Assembly: GCA_015179045.1 (NCBI GenBank)
Contig: WHUZ01000058.1
Span: 62,001-126,000 of the forward strand
DNA: 64,000 bases
DNA from: Kalaharituber pfeilii
Lineage: Eukaryota > Ascomycota > Pezizomycetes > Pezizales > Pezizaceae
Reading direction: 5' to 3'
The translations under genes were made by a program, and so were the position numbers. How positions within the stretch are numbered: position 1 is the stretch's first letter; every line of letters starts with the position of its first letter. The notes beneath the pieces are model-generated. The model saw nothing but the letters and a program-made list of their open reading frames with translations, ran no database searches and was not told the DNA's origin. Below, one piece after another: positions 43,901 through 52,700 of the stretch.

Positions 43901-44118
43901 GTGTGTTGGATAATGTCAGCAAACTTATGAAGGGTCCATTGCTGGTCTTCGGCGATAAATGTCATGTCTTCATGCGCCTTCCAGTCCTTCACCATATAAA
44001 ACTCTATGTTATTTACCCTTGGGCGGCGCTTTGCCGTCCGTGTGGCGCTTTTGGCTTGCCGAAGAGGGTCGGCCCGGCTGTTGGTTCGGCCTCTTGTGGC
44101 TTTCGTGGCTGGAGCCAT
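40972..44118 (-). pseudogene. LINE-A ORF1 (gag-like)
   Basis: The first frame (41830-44118, 762 codons) starts MAPATKATRGRTNSRADPLR with a basic N-terminus. It has long acidic and proline-rich parts, a helical middle (residues about 260-440) and a 27-residue repeat (TTEEGGDQMDRTYTNVKLED and TTEEGGDSMDYELTNTNLKD). A KRKSYATAVKEAKL motif precedes its end. Coding continues in a second frame (about 41640-41864, EKLWQARVFGAQNWQSISED) and then a third (40972-41526) with an RRM-like LVTFNIGTNEAPSRVERELR and a cysteine motif CQACRKKGGHEEGC, spaced CX2CX5HX3C instead of CX2CX4HX4C. Expected role: RNA binding in the retrotransposition particle. It is broken by at least two shifts. Confidence 0.8.
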
Positions 44119-44566
44119 CGGTGGCTGGTGGGTTGTACGCTACTGGTCTTAGTATGTTGGGTGGCGTTTGGGTGGCAAGGGGTGTGTGTAGCTAGTGGAT
44201 GTGAGTGGCGAATAGTGGGTGGCAAATACTGTCCTTATCTGGGTTGCGTATTTTCGTAGTGGTGGGGAGGCCGCTGATGGGGTCTCGGGGTGCCCCCGCC
44301 GTCAAGGCGACTGTACGAGCTGAAGGTGGGTTGGGGGGTTGGTGGAGGTTCTGGGGGGCGTTCCCAGAGCGTTGATGGCTGTTTCTTTGGGGAAGGTGTC
44401 TAAATGTTCGTTTTTGGTAGATTTTTAGAGGTCCCCGCGACCTTCGGGCCGAGGGGCGTCGTCTGTCGTTGTCCGCTTGTCGCTAGCTGTCCTGTGGGTC
44501 GAGATACGGGCTCGGTCACGTGATCTTGGACGTGGCCCGAGGAGGTTGTAGAGGTGTGTGTTGCTG
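44119..44566 (-). promoter_or_regulatory. LINE-A 5' leader (candidate internal promoter region)
   Basis: 448 bp between the 5' target duplication and the ORF1 start at 44118. Full-length LINEs usually carry their promoter here (established for the class). No specific promoter motif is identified, and the leader is not visibly similar to the hA leader at 2050-2144 or 29050-29270. Confidence 0.35.
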
Positions 44567-45541
44567 ATCTAAAGCCATATTTGGCCATGCATATTGTTCG
44601 CCATCCATAGGTTCTTCGCAATGTAATTCAGGCATCTCTTCTACAACCTTTATTACTACCGAAACAAGCTCCTTTGGAAGGCTTGGGTGTGGAGTCCAGG
44701 TCTGTTTCGCACTCAAGGTACCGGTTGCAGTGGAGAGTGACATTTTAGTGGGCGCAAAGCAAGTGTAGGGCAGAAAAATTAAATAAGGACTCGTGAGTAC
44801 TATATGAATATATGTATCGGCTGGAAAATATCTGGGATGTAAAGTGCGTGAAGCCTTTGTAATTGTGTTGGAGTCTTACAAAAATAAAAATCTCAAAACC
44901 AGTAGCTACAGTGCGAATTATCAAAAGAAAAATTTCCCAGTTCGGAGAGTTAAGCACACTGATTACCCCGCATCGAAAATATCTGCCGCACCAAGACAGT
45001 CTGCCACACCAAGACAGTGAGCTCAGCCGCACCATATGCAAGACGGGACAGTCCGTTATGCAACCTTCGGGACAGTCAGGACAGTCAGGACAGTCCAAAA
45101 GGACTGTCCGGAGACATCCCGGTATAAGAACAACGCCCAAAAGTAGATAGTTGTACACCAACTCTACAATTCAACAAATGAAAGTAAACTAAATGCAGCA
45201 CCCTACTATACCTCTTCAGGTGATTCTTGACATATACTATCATAGCTGTTGTAATTAGCGTTGAAGAGTAGGGCGTCTGATGAACATTTTGTATGGAGAT
45301 CCCATACAAATAAATGCCAAGCCTTCCAACAAAAATGCGACAAGCCATAATCCCTTTGCAACCACAATTTTTGATGAAGAAAAAGCACTAGATAGCAAGA
45401 ATTACACTGTGTCTAATAGCTACACAAAGTGCATTCACAAATGCTGTTGTGGTTGTTGAAATATTGACTGCGAAAGTTGCGCAATTTTGGTGGTAAATGT
45501 GTCCGGGAAAGTGGGGTGTCCGGGAAAGTGGTGAACCACAG

Positions 45542-45605
45542 TATCGCGCTGCCGAGTGGGATATGGCATACCTGTCAATAGAGGTCATTCTGTAGCATAT
45601 CGCGT
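45542..45605. repeat. Minisatellite, block 3
   Basis: Begins at the TA that flanks the TIR element and holds one full unit (TATCGCGCTGCCGAGTGGGA, CATACCTGTCAATAGAGGTC) before the hA insertion. Confidence 0.88.
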
Positions 45606-46298
45606 CCACCACCACGGCCACTACGGCAGACTTTGGGGCTCAGCACCGTCACGAGCACCGACTTCCCACCGACGCCACAACCACAACAGGTCTTGGGGTT
45701 CAGCCGCATCACGTGCATAGACATTCCACCCACCACCCAGCAGACCCCCCCGACCAAGAAAAGGAAGGGGAAGCAGCCGTCAGACAGTGTACCCTACGAG
45801 ATAAAGAGACGGCTGGATCTGAAGGAGGCAGAAAAGATCGCACAGTCGTCTCCGATCGGGACCCCGGCGACACCCGTCGCCACCACCACACCAACAAAGC
45901 TCCCGACCTCGACACCGACATCGACACCCCCAACACCGACACCGAACTCCCCGGCACCGACACCAGACCACACGAGAAGAAGACGCAAGACCAGCAAGCC
46001 CTCCGCCCCAACGCCAAGCACTGACGCCACCACACCGAAATTTGGCGTCGTCGTACATGGAATCGCGCTGAGGAAGGACTTGGGGAAGGTGAGGAAGTGG
46101 CTGGAGTCTGGGAACAAGACATTGGGCAAGACAGTGGGGATAAGGTGGTTGAGACGAAAGGCCGAGCTGGTAGGGGAAGGCAAGAAGACGAGCTCGGTCG
46201 TGGTGTATTTGGAGGAGGAGAGGGAAATTGACAGAGTCAGGTTAGGCGGGAAGCTTTTGAGGACCACTCAATACGAGCCGGACAGGAGGAGGGAGTAG
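45606..46298 (+). CDS. hA ORF1-like protein, C-terminal ~230 residues, open
   Basis: Open from the truncation point to the stop at 46296-46298. It contains repeated LGxSxITxxD segments (VLGFSRITCIDIPP), KKRKGKQPSD, VPYEIKRRLDLKEAEKIAQS, a Pro/Thr linker, and the RRM-like domain (FGVVVHGIALRKDLGKVRKW, GIRWLRRKAELVGEGKKTSS, DRVRLGGKLLRTTQYEPDR). Being undamaged over 230 codons although truncated, it is probably a young insertion. The same notes on role apply as for copy 3. Confidence 0.65.
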   Translation, partial: PPPRPLRQTLGLSTVTSTDFPPTPQPQQVLGFSRITCIDIPPTTQQTPPTKKRKGKQPSDSVPYEIKRRLDLKEAEKIAQSSPIGTPATPVATTTPTKLPTSTPTSTPPTPTPNSPAPTPDHTRRRRKTSKPSAPTPSTDATTPKFGVVVHGIALRKDLGKVRKWLESGNKTLGKTVGIRWLRRKAELVGEGKKTSSVVVYLEEEREIDRVRLGGKLLRTTQYEPDRRRE

Positions 46299-46455
46299 GC
46301 TGTATTGACCACCCGCACCACGTACGAGAATCGCGGGCTCCACATGTAGCTAGATGGTGACGGTTACCTTTTTCCTTTCGTTAATAAACATCTCGCCATA
46401 GCCCAACGGGCGGCCTGCGAGTATTGATATAAAAAAAAAAAAAAAAAAAAAAAAA
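45606..46455 (+). mobile_element. hA copy 5, 5'-truncated (850 bp)
   Basis: A perfect 12-bp duplication AGCATATCGCGT lies at 45594-45605 and 46456-46467, both within minisatellite units. Ends in tail A (inner loop AAC: GCCC/GGGC) and poly(A). Confidence 0.92.
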
Positions 46456-46718
46456 AGCATATCGCGTGCCGTCGAGGGGGCCTGCCATACCTGTTAAAAG
46501 AGCTCATTCAGTAGCATATCGCGTGCCGCCGAGTGTCATATCATACCTGTTAAGTTGAGCTCATGTTGCCATATCGCGTGCCGGCAAGAGGGGCTGCCTT
46601 ACCTGTTAACAGAGCTCATTCTGCAGCATATTGAGCGCCGAGAGGGGCTGCCATACCTGTTAACAGTGCTCATTCTGCAGCATATCGCGCCGTCGAGAGG
46701 GGCCTGCCATACCTGTCA
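46456..46718. repeat. Minisatellite, block 4
   Basis: Five units of about 50 bp (GCATATCGCGTGCCGYCGAG, CTGCCATACCTGTTAACAG, AGCTCATTCTGCA), with the sequence more diverged than block 1. Block 3 is 45542-45605. Confidence 0.88.
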
Positions 46719-47591
46719 CTGCACTATTCGTGTCAACAAACATGCTCTCAGCGCGTCGGCAGAAGCCGCCAGCAACCTTGTTGCCGCTGAACTTGACGTA
46801 CGAATGAGGAGTAATTCCGGCACTGTCAACGGGCAACCTGGAAATGTACCGATCAACTGCCCATGCAGCAGTTGTCTCCCAGAACATCCCGCCAAGCACA
46901 CCCCCGGAAGGGGACAATTCTGACCGACCTCCAGTGGCACCACCCAAAAGCCGAACAAAGTCCACTGCTTTCCAGTCCAAAAAAGTGAAAGGGGGACAGA
47001 GTACCAGTCCCCCCAAGCAGAAAATGTCCAAGAAACCATCTCCAGCACCATCTCCGAAGCCAATCCCAAAGGAAAGGACACTCCCGCAATCCGGTCGTGC
47101 GATCGTAGTACATGGAATTGCGGTGACAAAGAAACTCGGGAAAGTAAGAGATTGGATGGAGAATGCGAACCCATGGATGGGAAAGATTGTTGCGGCAAGA
47201 TGGTTGGTGAAGAAAGAGAGGAGGGAGGGAAAGAAGGCTAGCTCGGTTGTCATCTACCTGGAGGGGGAGGTGGAATCGGATAGCCAAACACCAGCGAAGG
47301 TAAGGTTGTCAGGCAAGTGGTACGATTCGTGCCTGTATGACTGGGATAGAAATTCAAAGGTGGACAGAAAGGGGAAGGGGAGGGAGGTGGAGGAAATGGA
47401 CTTGACGGCATAGCGGGTTGTCTCATGGGTTTTATTTCCTCTATTCCCTTTTGAATGTCGGTGTATATAGTGAGTTGTTGTTTGTTTTTAGGTGCCTGTC
47501 TCCGGGCCATAAGGACTTCGGTCCAGGGACCCTGCCATGGCGAACAGCTGCAAGCGGGGTTATGTGAAAAAAAAAAAAAAAAAAAAAAAAA
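46719..47591 (+). mobile_element. ORF1-only retroelement hB (tail B)
   Basis: A coding region for an hA-like protein, then a 3' UTR with GCCTGTCTCCGGGCC and CCAGGGACCCTGCC, tail B and a 26-nt poly(A). The 3' part from about 47488 matches the LINE-B 3' end (compare 6064-6220 and 49450-49540). There is no RT between protein and tail. The left limit is placed where minisatellite sequence stops; no target duplication was found, so it is uncertain. Confidence 0.75.
46844..47413 (+). CDS. hB ORF1-like protein (189 residues)
   Basis: ATG at 46844 (MYRSTAHAAVVSQNIPP). Residues 20-75 are Pro/Lys/Ser-rich. The RRM-like domain at about 85-165 reads RAIVVHGIAVTKKLGKVRDW, GKIVAARWLVKK, GKKASSVVIYLEGE, AKVRLSGKWYDSCLYDWDR and so aligns with hA along its whole length. 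The basic tail is SKVDRKGKGREVEE. An open frame upstream (46723-46923) reads RVNKHALSASAEAASNLVAA, so the true start may be further 5' with a shift. It is the tail-B counterpart of the hA protein. Predicted role is RNA binding; no enzymatic motif is present. Confidence 0.6.
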   Translation: MYRSTAHAAVVSQNIPPSTPPEGDNSDRPPVAPPKSRTKSTAFQSKKVKGGQSTSPPKQKMSKKPSPAPSPKPIPKERTLPQSGRAIVVHGIAVTKKLGKVRDWMENANPWMGKIVAARWLVKKERREGKKASSVVIYLEGEVESDSQTPAKVRLSGKWYDSCLYDWDRNSKVDRKGKGREVEEMDLTA

Positions 47592-47659
47592 GCATATGTT
47601 CGTTGTGGATATCCATGAGACTAGTCCAATTTCGTAATAGCTTGTTATGCATTAGTAGT

Positions 47660-47880
47660 ATAGGAAAACCACTGGTGTAAGATAGACAAATAGTGTCCAC
47701 TACGGCCTTTCAATGGATCGGGACGGTGAGAACTGGCAAAGCGAACATACGACCAAATGCCAGTGCGGGTGTGAAAGAAGAGAAGAGATTGTTCATTGAA
47801 TAAACTTCAGAAAACAGAAGGTCTATATCATATACATATGACGGTGAGACGCCTCACGTGCTGTCCTTATCTCCACGTGC
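47660..47880. repeat. Diverged dispersed repeat (pair with 10985-11200)
   Basis: Shares an ordered series of short matches with 10985-11200 (GTGTAAGAT, TCCACTAC, GAACTGGCAAAGCGAACAT-like, GTGTGAAAGAAGAGAAGAG) at perhaps 60-65% by eye. It might be an LTR relic of the adjacent gypsy fragment, but no TG...CA ends or duplication were found. Bases 47881-48103 hold nothing else. Confidence 0.3.
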
Positions 47881-48103
47881 TTTCAGTGCCCATAGAGCGG
47901 CCCCATCGCGGCCTTGACCTTTCCTTCCTTCTCAACCTCAACCTCAACTTCAGCGAATAAAGACAGGATAAACTGCAGCGAATCATAGCGATATAACTGA
48001 AAAAGACGGAAAAAGAGCAAACGAAATTGACAATTCCACGCATTTTAGAACAAACAAAAAGACCTTGTCGCTACCCTACCCAAGATGTTAAGTCCGACCG
48101 GAT

Positions 48104-48163
48104 GCCCTGCCATGGCGAACAGCTACAAGCGGGGTCACGTGAAATTAAAAAAAAAAAAAAAAA
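48104..48163 (+). mobile_element. Tail-B-only micro-insertion
   Basis: 60 bp starting GCCCTGCCATGGCG. A perfect 14-bp duplication AAGTCCGACCGGAT lies at 48090-48103 and 48164-48177. Confidence 0.93.
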
Positions 48164-48208
48164 AAGTCCGACCGGATAAGTTGACCCTCCCACAATTGAC
48201 TTCCGAAA

Positions 48209-48266
48209 CCTCGCCATAGCCCCTAGGGCGGCATGCGGGTAATGATATTATTTAAGAAAAACAAAG
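48209..48266 (+). mobile_element. Tail-A-only micro-insertion
   Basis: 58 bp starting CCTCGCCATAGCC at the hairpin base and ending in an irregular A-rich stretch. A perfect 11-bp duplication GACTTCCGAAA lies at 48198-48208 and 48267-48277. It is 45 bp from a tail-B insertion of the same kind. Confidence 0.9.
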
Positions 48267-48494
48267 GACTTCCGAAAACACAAGAGATTCACAAAGTTGC
48301 AGGAGAGTAACAGAGGTGTGAAATTACAAGAAAATGGTCCGAAGCTGCTGGTTTCCACTTCATTCGCATCATTTTCCATCCCCCCTTTGAAAGAAAGCAG
48401 ATTATCAAACAAGCCAGCAAGCAAGCAAACGAACAAGCGAATAAGCAAATGGTTCAATACCAACGACATCCATACCTATCAACCTACTACCTCA

Positions 48495-49049
48495 TCATCT
48501 CAACATCTCAAACATTCGACAAACCCCCCCCTCCTCCCATACTGCTCGGACCCCCTCTGCATCAGACTCCTCAGAGTCACCATTTTCGACCTTATCCACC
48601 CCCCTTCGCGGGAAGAACCTCTTCATTCGGTCCCCGGAGATCACGGAATCCATGGGTGCGCCACCTAACTCTGCAAAAAGGTAGGGCCCCCTGTCACGCT
48701 GTATTGACCTGATGATGTAGGGTCCCATCCACCTATTGTCAAGCTTTCTGGACCACTGCTTCTCAAGTTGGCTCTTGCACACAAAAACCAGGTCACCAAT
48801 CTGCAGCTCCTGCGCCCTCTCCTTGCGATTGGCGTCGAAAAACTGCTTATTGTCCATCCGGCTTTTTCTCAGATTCTCCGCAACCGCTTTTGAGCCCTCC
48901 TTGCTTGGTATGATGGCATTGCATGATGGAATCTTTGGTATTGGTGCTAACATTCGCTGGGCAGTGTAGAGCTCTGATCGTTGAACCGCTTTTTGCCGCT
49001 TTCTGACTTTCCCGGCATACTCATCCATCCATCCACCTGCCGGCCTCAC
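48495..49049 (-). pseudogene. Ty3/gypsy integrase C-terminal part
   Basis: A minus-strand 184-codon frame. KSRMDNKQFFDANRKERAQE, LQIGDLVFV, NRWMGPYIIRSIQRDRGPY, LAELGGAPMDSVISGDRMKR is the pattern of the integrase C-terminus of gypsy polyproteins (the GPY/F motif is visible as MGPYII followed by GPYLFAEL). It ends in an acidic tail. The catalytic integrase core, RT and protease are absent, because the upstream sequence is already gag-like, so the element is internally deleted. Confidence 0.75.
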
Positions 49050-49423
49050 TGTTCCTCAACATTGGCCTCCTCCGTTGCGACGTATACAACCGGTTTTCCA
49101 TTATTCATTTCCACTACCTCAGCGGAGTCGCCTTTCTCGATTGTAACATAACTAGCCTCTATGATCATCTCGGATTCTTTCGGAGTTGCGCGGCGACCTA
49201 TTCACGTTGCTATTTGATTTTACCATCCTTATCTGTAGGCACTGGAATGGAACCGAACCGAGTTGCCTACCCCCTCCTGCCCAAGGTATAGAACTGGCCC
49301 TCGTTGATGAACGTCCCCTCGTGCTAAAGCTTTCTTTAATTCTTCATAGGAGTGACTTCCATACAAGCCTCCATCCCAATAATGCCCCGGTATTTACTCA
49401 GTTTGCTGTGAGTGGATAGCCAC

Positions 49424-49426
<3 letters not shown>
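49050..49426 (-). pseudogene. Ty3/gypsy gag/spacer remnant
   Basis: Broken minus-strand frames read LARGDVHQRGPVLYLGQEGV and ESEMIIEASYVTIEKGDSAE, similar in style to the region after the gag zinc knuckle of fungal gypsy elements. Several stops and shifts. It connects across the LINE-B insertion to gag sequence at 58773-58970 and 61881-62440. Confidence 0.4.
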
Positions 49427-49459
<33 letters not shown>

Positions 49460-49771
49460 CACATAACCCCGCTTACAGCGCCAAGCCATGGCAGGGTCCC
49501 TGGGCAAGCCCTCGAAGCCCGGAGACAGGCTTAACAAACAAAGAGCTTTCTATCTACCTCTACCACCTGATTCCAGAAACCTCCGGACGGACCTTCCGGT
49601 TTCTGCCTCAAGGAGGCCCCACTATATATCCACCCCTCTCCCCCTCCCCTCCTCTCCACACTTTCGCATCCCGGCAAGCAAACTTCCCCGACGGCAAATT
49701 TCGCAGTTTCCTCCACACCTTCGCAATCTGCGAATTTTTTCCCGACCCGGGTCGGTAAATCGCCCGGCGCA

Positions 49772-52700
49772 CTAAAACCTGATCCCGGAGAAGAACCTTT
49801 CCAACTCATCCCACTCCTCCCCATTCTCTGCTGTCCTTCTCCAGTTCTTCTCCATATCCCCCCACTCTCTAAATCCTTCTGGGCGAAACCTCTGCTGACT
49901 GCACTGGAAGGCTAGGTGCGCCCCCGTCTGGGCCTCCCCGCAGCTGCACTTCTCCGATTCCGCCGCTCCTATCCTCTTCAACCACACTCCACATCTTCCT
50001 CTCTCCAGGCGCATGGCAGTGAAGTTGGACACCGCTGTCCTATTCCACTCCATAACCTTCCCCTTTCCAAAGCCCTCCACTTCTCTCTTCTCCTTCCTCC
50101 ACGCCTTCACCTTCTGGCGCAACCCACTTCCGGTGGCCACCTCCTTCCCCTGCATCACCGTCCCCTTCTTTGCCCACTCATCTGCCTTCTCATTTCCTGC
50201 GATTCCGATGTGAGCCTTGACCCACATCAGTTTCGCATCTCCTCCCTTCTTCTTCCTCCTCGCTACCGCGTCCACTACCCTTCTCACATCCTCGGTCTTT
50301 CCCTTTCCCTCCTTGCCTGCCTTCTGAATCGCCATGACAGCAGCTTCAGAATCTAAGCAAACCAGGACCGGTACCTCCTCCGGTACACTCTCCAGCGCAC
50401 TTCTCACCCCCCTCACCTCCCCGTCAAAAACCGTCGCCGTTCTCCCTACTACCTCCGCCACCACCGCGGATCTTCCCCACACCCCCGCCCCCACCTTGCT
50501 GTCCTCGACCTTACTACCATCCGAGAAGAGAACCGCTCTCCCTCTTCCGGCCTCCTCAATCGAGGTCTCCCACTCCTCTCTCCCCCCCTTCTTTCGCCCC
50601 AGTCTCTCTGCAAACTCTACTTCCACCTTCTCGCACTCTCCTCCCCACGAGATCTCTTCCTCCCCGGCGAATCTTGCCCACCGGCCCTGCCAGCGGTCTA
50701 GCACTGCCTCGTACCCGTCTTCTTTCCCCAGTGCCCACTGCATCCCCCAGTCTCTCCAATTTCTCGCCTCCTCTTCTCTCTCCTCACTCCCCATCCCGAA
50801 GTCACCCGTGCAGAGCTCCGCTAGCTCTGACGGCGCCTCCACCTCCCGGACGATCGCTCTCGCTTGCGCGCCATCCAGGACTGTCTCCACGTCTTCCACT
50901 CCGCATACCGCATTCACCCCTTCCACCCCGGCACCTCTCCCCCCTCCAGCTGCTCTCTTCAAAACCTGCAGCTGTACTCGCTCCATCTCCTTCTTCCACT
51001 CCTTCTGGCCTCTCCACCCGATCTCACTCCCCCACATCGCCACCGCCCTCACCATCCCTGTGTACGCCTGCCGCCAGCTCCGTGGTGACATCCCCCAGTC
51101 CCGGTTTCCCAGTCCTAAGAGTGCCCCCGCCAGCCTCCTCGCCCTACTCAGCCTATTTCGCCAATGCGCACTGAAGGTCAGCTTCTCGTCGAAAATGACT
51201 CCCAGCCACTTCAGCATCTCCCCCTCCTTCTTCCACCTTTTCCCCACTGCGAAAGTTATCATCTCCCACTTCGACTCTTCTAGTGGGATTTGATCCTCTT
51301 CTGCCACCTCCACCATCACCATCTTCACCTTCTCCCTGAGCCGCGCCATATCCCAATAGCCATGCCAGTCCAGGATTGTTGCCGCCAGGTCATCAACATA
51401 CGATGGAACCTCCACCTCCGCCCCGGTTGCCACCCCCCTCAACCTCCTCTCCATGTTTTCTATGGTGGGTGCCATGAAGATCAGGAAAACAACAGGCGAG
51501 AGCGGCGATCCCTGTGGGACCCCCACATTCGACCTGCCCCTCCCCCTCTCCTTGCCGTCCCACCACACCTCAAATTCCCTCCCCCCCATAAATTCCTCCA
51601 TCCACTTCCGCTTCCTCTTCACCTCCTCACTCCCCCTCTCTTCTATCCTCCTCATCACCACCTCCCTCCTCACGATGTTAAAGCCTCCTTTAACATCCGC
51701 TGTCACCCACGCTGCTCTCCCCCCCCTGTGCAGACACCTCTGCACCTTGGTCACTGCCCTCGTCATCGCCTGGATCGCATTCCTTCCTTTCCGGGCTCCA
51801 AGCTGCAACCTGTGGAAGAGGCGGTCCTCCTTCTGAAGCCTACTGGCCATTATCTTCTCCCGACCTTCCCGATACAGTTGATCAGGTTGATTGGCCTCCA
51901 CGCTTTCGTGGTCTTAATATCCTTGCCTGGCTTCGGAATCATGACCACCCGCATTTCTCTCCACTCCGCCGAAGTCCGGTTGCGCATCCAGTTTTCGGCG
52001 ATCTCTCTCACCACCTCGTCCCCAATTGGTGTCTTCAGGACTTCCTTGATCAAACGGTATCCGATTCCATCCGGTCCCGGAGCTGAGTTGTTCTTGGTCC
52101 CCCTGATTGCCGCCCTCACCTCTTCCTCTACTTTCCTTCTCTCCTCCCCGATTTCCTCCACCTGCGGCTCCTCTCTCCCTTCCATCCCCTCCTCTTCCTC
52201 CCTCCAGGAGAAGTTCCTCCTTACCAAGGCCTCCACCTTCTCCCTGTCCCCCTCCAGGTCCCTCCCCTCCACATCCGCTAAAACCCCCATCTTCTCCTTC
52301 CCTCCGAACGGGTCCTTCGCCACCCTCACCACTCTCCATGGGTCGCTGAACCCTCCTCTTCCACAAAATCTCTCCAACACTTCTTCTTCTCCTCCCGGAT
52401 CTTCCACCTCAACTTCTGCACCGCCGCCTTCCACCCTCTCACCCTCTCACTGTCCGTCAACCTTGCCCTTGCGCCTACTCCGCCTCGCGCTAGCCTGTTG
52501 ACCTCTTTTTCTCATCTCTTCAATCTCCTCCGTCCACCATCTCTTACTTCTCCCCCAATTCTCACCTCCTTCTCGAGTGTCTTCTTCCACCTTTTCAATC
52601 TCTCATATCCCGTCCCCTCCCCCACCCTCTCTAGCCACTCCTTCTTCTCCTCCTCCCCCCACTTCCCACCCACCCCTCCACCTCCTCTTCCACCCTGTCC

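Larger units (their letters stand above)
37575..44566 (-). mobile_element. LINE-A, full-length copy (6,992 bp)
   Basis: A perfect 14-bp target duplication ATCTAAAGCCATAT lies at 37561-37574 and 44567-44580. Minus-strand order: 5' leader of about 450 bp, ORF1, ORF2 overlapping by ATGA, a short 3' UTR, tail A, poly(A). It is inserted in the N-terminal part of the MULE transposase. ORF content (AP endonuclease, RT, RNase H) and ORF1 type fit Tad/I-like fungal LINEs. The intact duplication and full length show a single clean insertion, but both ORFs are now frame-shifted. Confidence 0.95.
33478..44743 (-). pseudogene. MULE transposase, split and frame-shifted
   Basis: It starts at 44743 (MSLSTATGTLSAKQTW). 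LINE-A splits it after NMALD. It resumes at 37560 with a FAR1-type DNA-binding segment (LQDYAFTKGFAVVTLSG, GRIRYGCVHHG), then a 48-bp intron at 37372-37419 (GTATGT...CTAAT...ATATAG) and AKECLWAISINLRVD. The catalytic region at 36704-37309 contains FLMECDATFSNNLLRMPLAN and FSLAFSFIRSESAENF. LCEWHTVQILRKRL follows near 36590 in another frame. A SWIM zinc finger (CTCTIISQYGLPCRH) is at 35847-36083, and the C-terminus (33478-33911) lies beyond the hAT MITE. At least two frameshifts (near 37475 and 36705) make it inactive. It belongs to the family that cuts and pastes MULE DNA via a DDE-type core. Confidence 0.85.
33291..45121 (-). mobile_element. Mutator-like element (MULE) with nested insertions
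   Basis: Perfect 120-bp terminal inverted repeats at 33291-33410 and 45002-45121 (ends CGGGATGTCTCCGGACAGTC). The 9-bp target duplication is GTATGAGAA at 33282-33290 and GTATAAGAA at 45122-45130 (one mismatch). Both TIRs contain repeats of GACTGTCCT. The element carries a broken transposase gene and has received LINE-A (37575-44566) and a hAT MITE (33912-35826). Without these it is about 2.9 kb. TIR length, 9-bp duplication and FAR1/MULE/SWIM coding sequence agree on the MULE superfamily. Confidence 0.93.
32110..45541. mobile_element. TIR element inserted at TA (nest host)
   Basis: The left end CTGTAGTTCACCACTTTCCC and the right end (complement CTGTGGTTCACCACTTTCCC) are flanked by TA at 32108-32109 and 45542-45543. 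Joining the flanks rebuilds a normal minisatellite unit (GCATATCGCG). The inverted repeats are about 250 bp long (left 32110-32297 plus 33061-33109 around an hA insertion; right 45288-45541) and differ at only a few positions apart from one extra 17-bp unit at the right end. Without later insertions the element would be about 0.85 kb. It has no transposase of its own, so it is a non-autonomous element. TA target and TIRs suggest Tc1/mariner or pogo, but the superfamily is not proven. Confidence 0.8.

Noticed and set aside
1424..48163. Tail-B-only units as tRNA-derived SINEs
   Set aside because: They are about 42 nt plus poly(A), contain no A or B box, and are identical to the LINE-B 3' end.
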